In this document: positions 62,385 through 64,000 of the stretch, piece after piece | How positions within the stretch are numbered: the first letter of the stretch is position 1 | Layout of the letters: the number at the start of each line of letters is the position of its first letter | DNA from: JAFGTX01 sp942492225 | Lineage (GTDB): Bacteria; Bacillota; Clostridia; Peptostreptococcales; Acidaminobacteraceae | Length of the DNA stretch: 64,000 bases | Direction of reading: 5' to 3' | NCBI GenBank assembly: GCA_942492225.1 | Contig: CALODS010000013.1 | Coordinates: forward strand, 74,973-138,972 | Position numbers and translations under genes: made by a program | The notes under the pieces: generated by a model | What the model saw: only the letters and a program-made list of their open reading frames with translations | Told to the model about the DNA's origin: nothing | Database searches by the model: none

Positions 62385-64000
62385 TTATTGTTTACAATAC
62401 TTTTTAATTATTTCACTTTGTAAAACATTTAACTTTTTATCACCAAAGAAATCTTCTAAAAACTTAAAACATGGTAGGTCCAAATCTTTCTCTAAATCTC
62501 TCGCATATTCATAAGCACTTAATGGTTTTCCTTTTGTAGTGTTCTCTTTATAGTTGTGTGCATCTTCAAAATTTTGGTCGTGTACAAATCGTCTCGAGAT
62601 ATTGGGATGAATTTTATTAGATAACTCTATTTGCTCCCATATTCTTTCATTGTATGTCCACATACTATTGGTTTTCTCTTCTCCCTTTTTGTTGATATAT
62701 GTTGGTAAATCAACATCATGGACTACAACATGTTTAATTCCGAAATGAGTCATTATTTTTTGATAAAAACCCATATTTGATTTAGAACCTGTATTTAATA
62801 CAAACAAATCAATTTTTCTATCTAAATTGTAATACTTATCTATTAATTCTCGATAGATAATTGCTTCTGTATCTCCTTCTACTAATATAACTTCATCACT
62901 ATAAAAGCTTTCACAAATATGAGGATTAAATCTATTTATCATCTGCAAATAATTTTTATCGTCACCAGTAAACAAATCAAAATTAACCTGATAGGTTTTT
63001 GTAGAGTTGTCTCCTGATTTATCTAATCGTACCAATGATGAATGAGGCTTCGATGTATCAATCATCATAGCCGAGTGTGTCGCGCACAATACTTGAAAAG
63101 GACTATTTGATGATAAATCATACAATTGTGTTCGCAATGATTTTATAGCATTGGGATGTAAAAACAACTCAGGCTCTTCAAATAAAAGTAAGTACTCTTT
63201 TCTAGAAGAATCCAAATCAGCACTCAACGTACTTAAAAAGCTAAATAAAACCTGTCTAATGACACCATGCCCATTACTCTTAAAATCAAATTCTAATCTC
63301 TCATCACATATACCAGAATTACATACTTTGATACCGTGTGTAGATTTCAACGTTTTAGAAATATCAATACCTGCTTCTGGTACAGGATATATTTCCACTT
63401 CTAAATCTGGAAATACACTTGTAAATATTGAATTCATCTTGTCATTAATAATTCCAATATCTTCTGCCTTTGATATTTCAGTTTTTAGTTTGTCTAATTT
63501 ATCCATTAAATCACTATATTGCTCTGCATATTGAGATTCCAATTTTTTTATATGATTTTTTGTTACTATGTCATTTATATTTTTTTCTAATTCTTCAGGG
63601 GTACCAATTGCATTTATGTATATTGATGTAGGAGCGTATTTTTTTAGAAGTGTGTCAAAACCTCCAAAACCACCTTCAACGTATCTTTTATCACTTGGGC
63701 TATATGTAAGCTTCTTACCCTCACCACCGAGTATTGTCCATTCTTTCTTTATTCTAATAAGTCCATCTTCATCAACCCACTTCTCAATCCACTCAGGATC
63801 ATCTTTCTTTAGTGCTTTATCTCCAGCATCAATATCTTCTTCAACTATAAATTCTCCAATTATTTCTATAGGATTTTCTAGATTTTTATTATGAAAATCT
63901 GTTAAACAAGCCTTCTCTTTAGGATTGACATAGAAGTCATACGCATGAAGAAATGTTGATTTACCATTATTATTTTTTCCAATTAGAAAAATAATATCCG
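62385..64000 (-). CDS. OLD-family ATPase-nuclease, candidate defence protein (cassette; 5' end beyond the window)
   Basis: At least 537 residues, running off the right edge. Walker A is at FLIGKNNNGKSTFLHA close to the edge, so only the first few dozen residues are missing. Then come the ABC-like LLLFEEPELFLHP Walker B and CATHSAMMID, and a Toprim domain with VILVEGDTEAIIYREL and VVVHDVDLPTY (catalytic Glu, Asp-x-Asp). This is the OLD/AAA15 pattern, as in GajA of Gabija and other phage-defence nucleases. No helicase partner is visible on its left. It ends eight bases from A17. Confidence 0.87.
   Translation of the reverse strand, partial: DIIFLIGKNNNGKSTFLHAYDFYVNPKEKACLTDFHNKNLENPIEIIGEFIVEEDIDAGDKALKKDDPEWIEKWVDEDGLIRIKKEWTILGGEGKKLTYSPSDKRYVEGGFGGFDTLLKKYAPTSIYINAIGTPEELEKNINDIVTKNHIKKLESQYAEQYSDLMDKLDKLKTEISKAEDIGIINDKMNSIFTSVFPDLEVEIYPVPEAGIDISKTLKSTHGIKVCNSGICDERLEFDFKSNGHGVIRQVLFSFLSTLSADLDSSRKEYLLLFEEPELFLHPNAIKSLRTQLYDLSSNSPFQVLCATHSAMMIDTSKPHSSLVRLDKSGDNSTKTYQVNFDLFTGDDKNYLQMINRFNPHICESFYSDEVILVEGDTEAIIYRELIDKYYNLDRKIDLFVLNTGSKSNMGFYQKIMTHFGIKHVVVHDVDLPTYINKKGEEKTNSMWTYNERIWEQIELSNKIHPNISRRFVHDQNFEDAHNYKENTTKGKPLSAYEYARDLEKDLDLPCFKFLEDFFGDKKLNVLQSEIIKKYCKQ

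Noticed and set aside
62385..64000. Gabija system
   Set aside because: The OLD-type protein resembles GajA, but no GajB helicase is visible; upstream sequence is outside the window, so this stays open rather than claimed.

Overview
The window looks like the chromosome of an anaerobic, AT-rich Firmicute (Clostridia). The signs are a trimeric bifurcating-type [FeFe] hydrogenase operon, strong AGGAGG-type ribosome binding sites, Gram-positive style BirA and PyrR control signals, a sigma-54 promoter with a PrpR-like activator, and low-GC codon use. No rRNA, tRNA or CRISPR array was seen.

Bases 1-42993 are mostly ordinary chromosome. In order they hold: the start of a cyclase-like gene; a four-gene hydrogenase operon (308-4788); mnmA; a biotin-regulated operon read leftwards from 11544 (hotdog protein, BioY, thiolase, AMP ligase, possibly a TolB-like protein) behind a BirA operator that overlaps a consensus promoter; small housekeeping enzymes; carAB behind a PyrR site and a 53-codon leader frame; a frameshifted chemotaxis receptor; an MFS transporter; a peptide-uptake operon (two peptidases plus oppABCDF, with oppF frameshifted) behind a sigma-54 promoter and opposite its likely activator; then a stretch of acetyltransferases and small proteins.

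Bases 43044 to the right edge are different. They form an integron-type gene cassette array: 14 essentially full-length attC-like sites of about 127-130 bp, plus degenerate, half, collapsed and rearranged ones, separating about 18 cassettes. Nearly all genes point left. Most cassettes begin and end with the same cassette-specific inverted repeat (up to about 22 bp), and paired stem positions covary between sites, so these are folding recombination sites. No integrase is in the window; if the sites point the same way as the genes, it should lie beyond the right edge. Integron arrays are rare in Firmicutes, and this is the main discovery here.

The cargo is rich in likely defence functions: a two-gene Pycsar system (cyclase plus membrane effector), a NACHT NTPase, an OLD-type ATPase-nuclease (cut by the right edge), two proteins with PD-(D/E)XK-like signatures, and a Fic protein with its own promoter, alongside unknown membrane and soluble proteins. 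One attC is split by an IS110-family element whose non-coding left end carries short matches to both the attC target and its own right end, in the order expected of a bridge RNA.

Three genes (chemotaxis receptor, oppF, a TIM-barrel cassette gene) each look broken by one extra base, so sequencing error should be ruled out before calling them pseudogenes.
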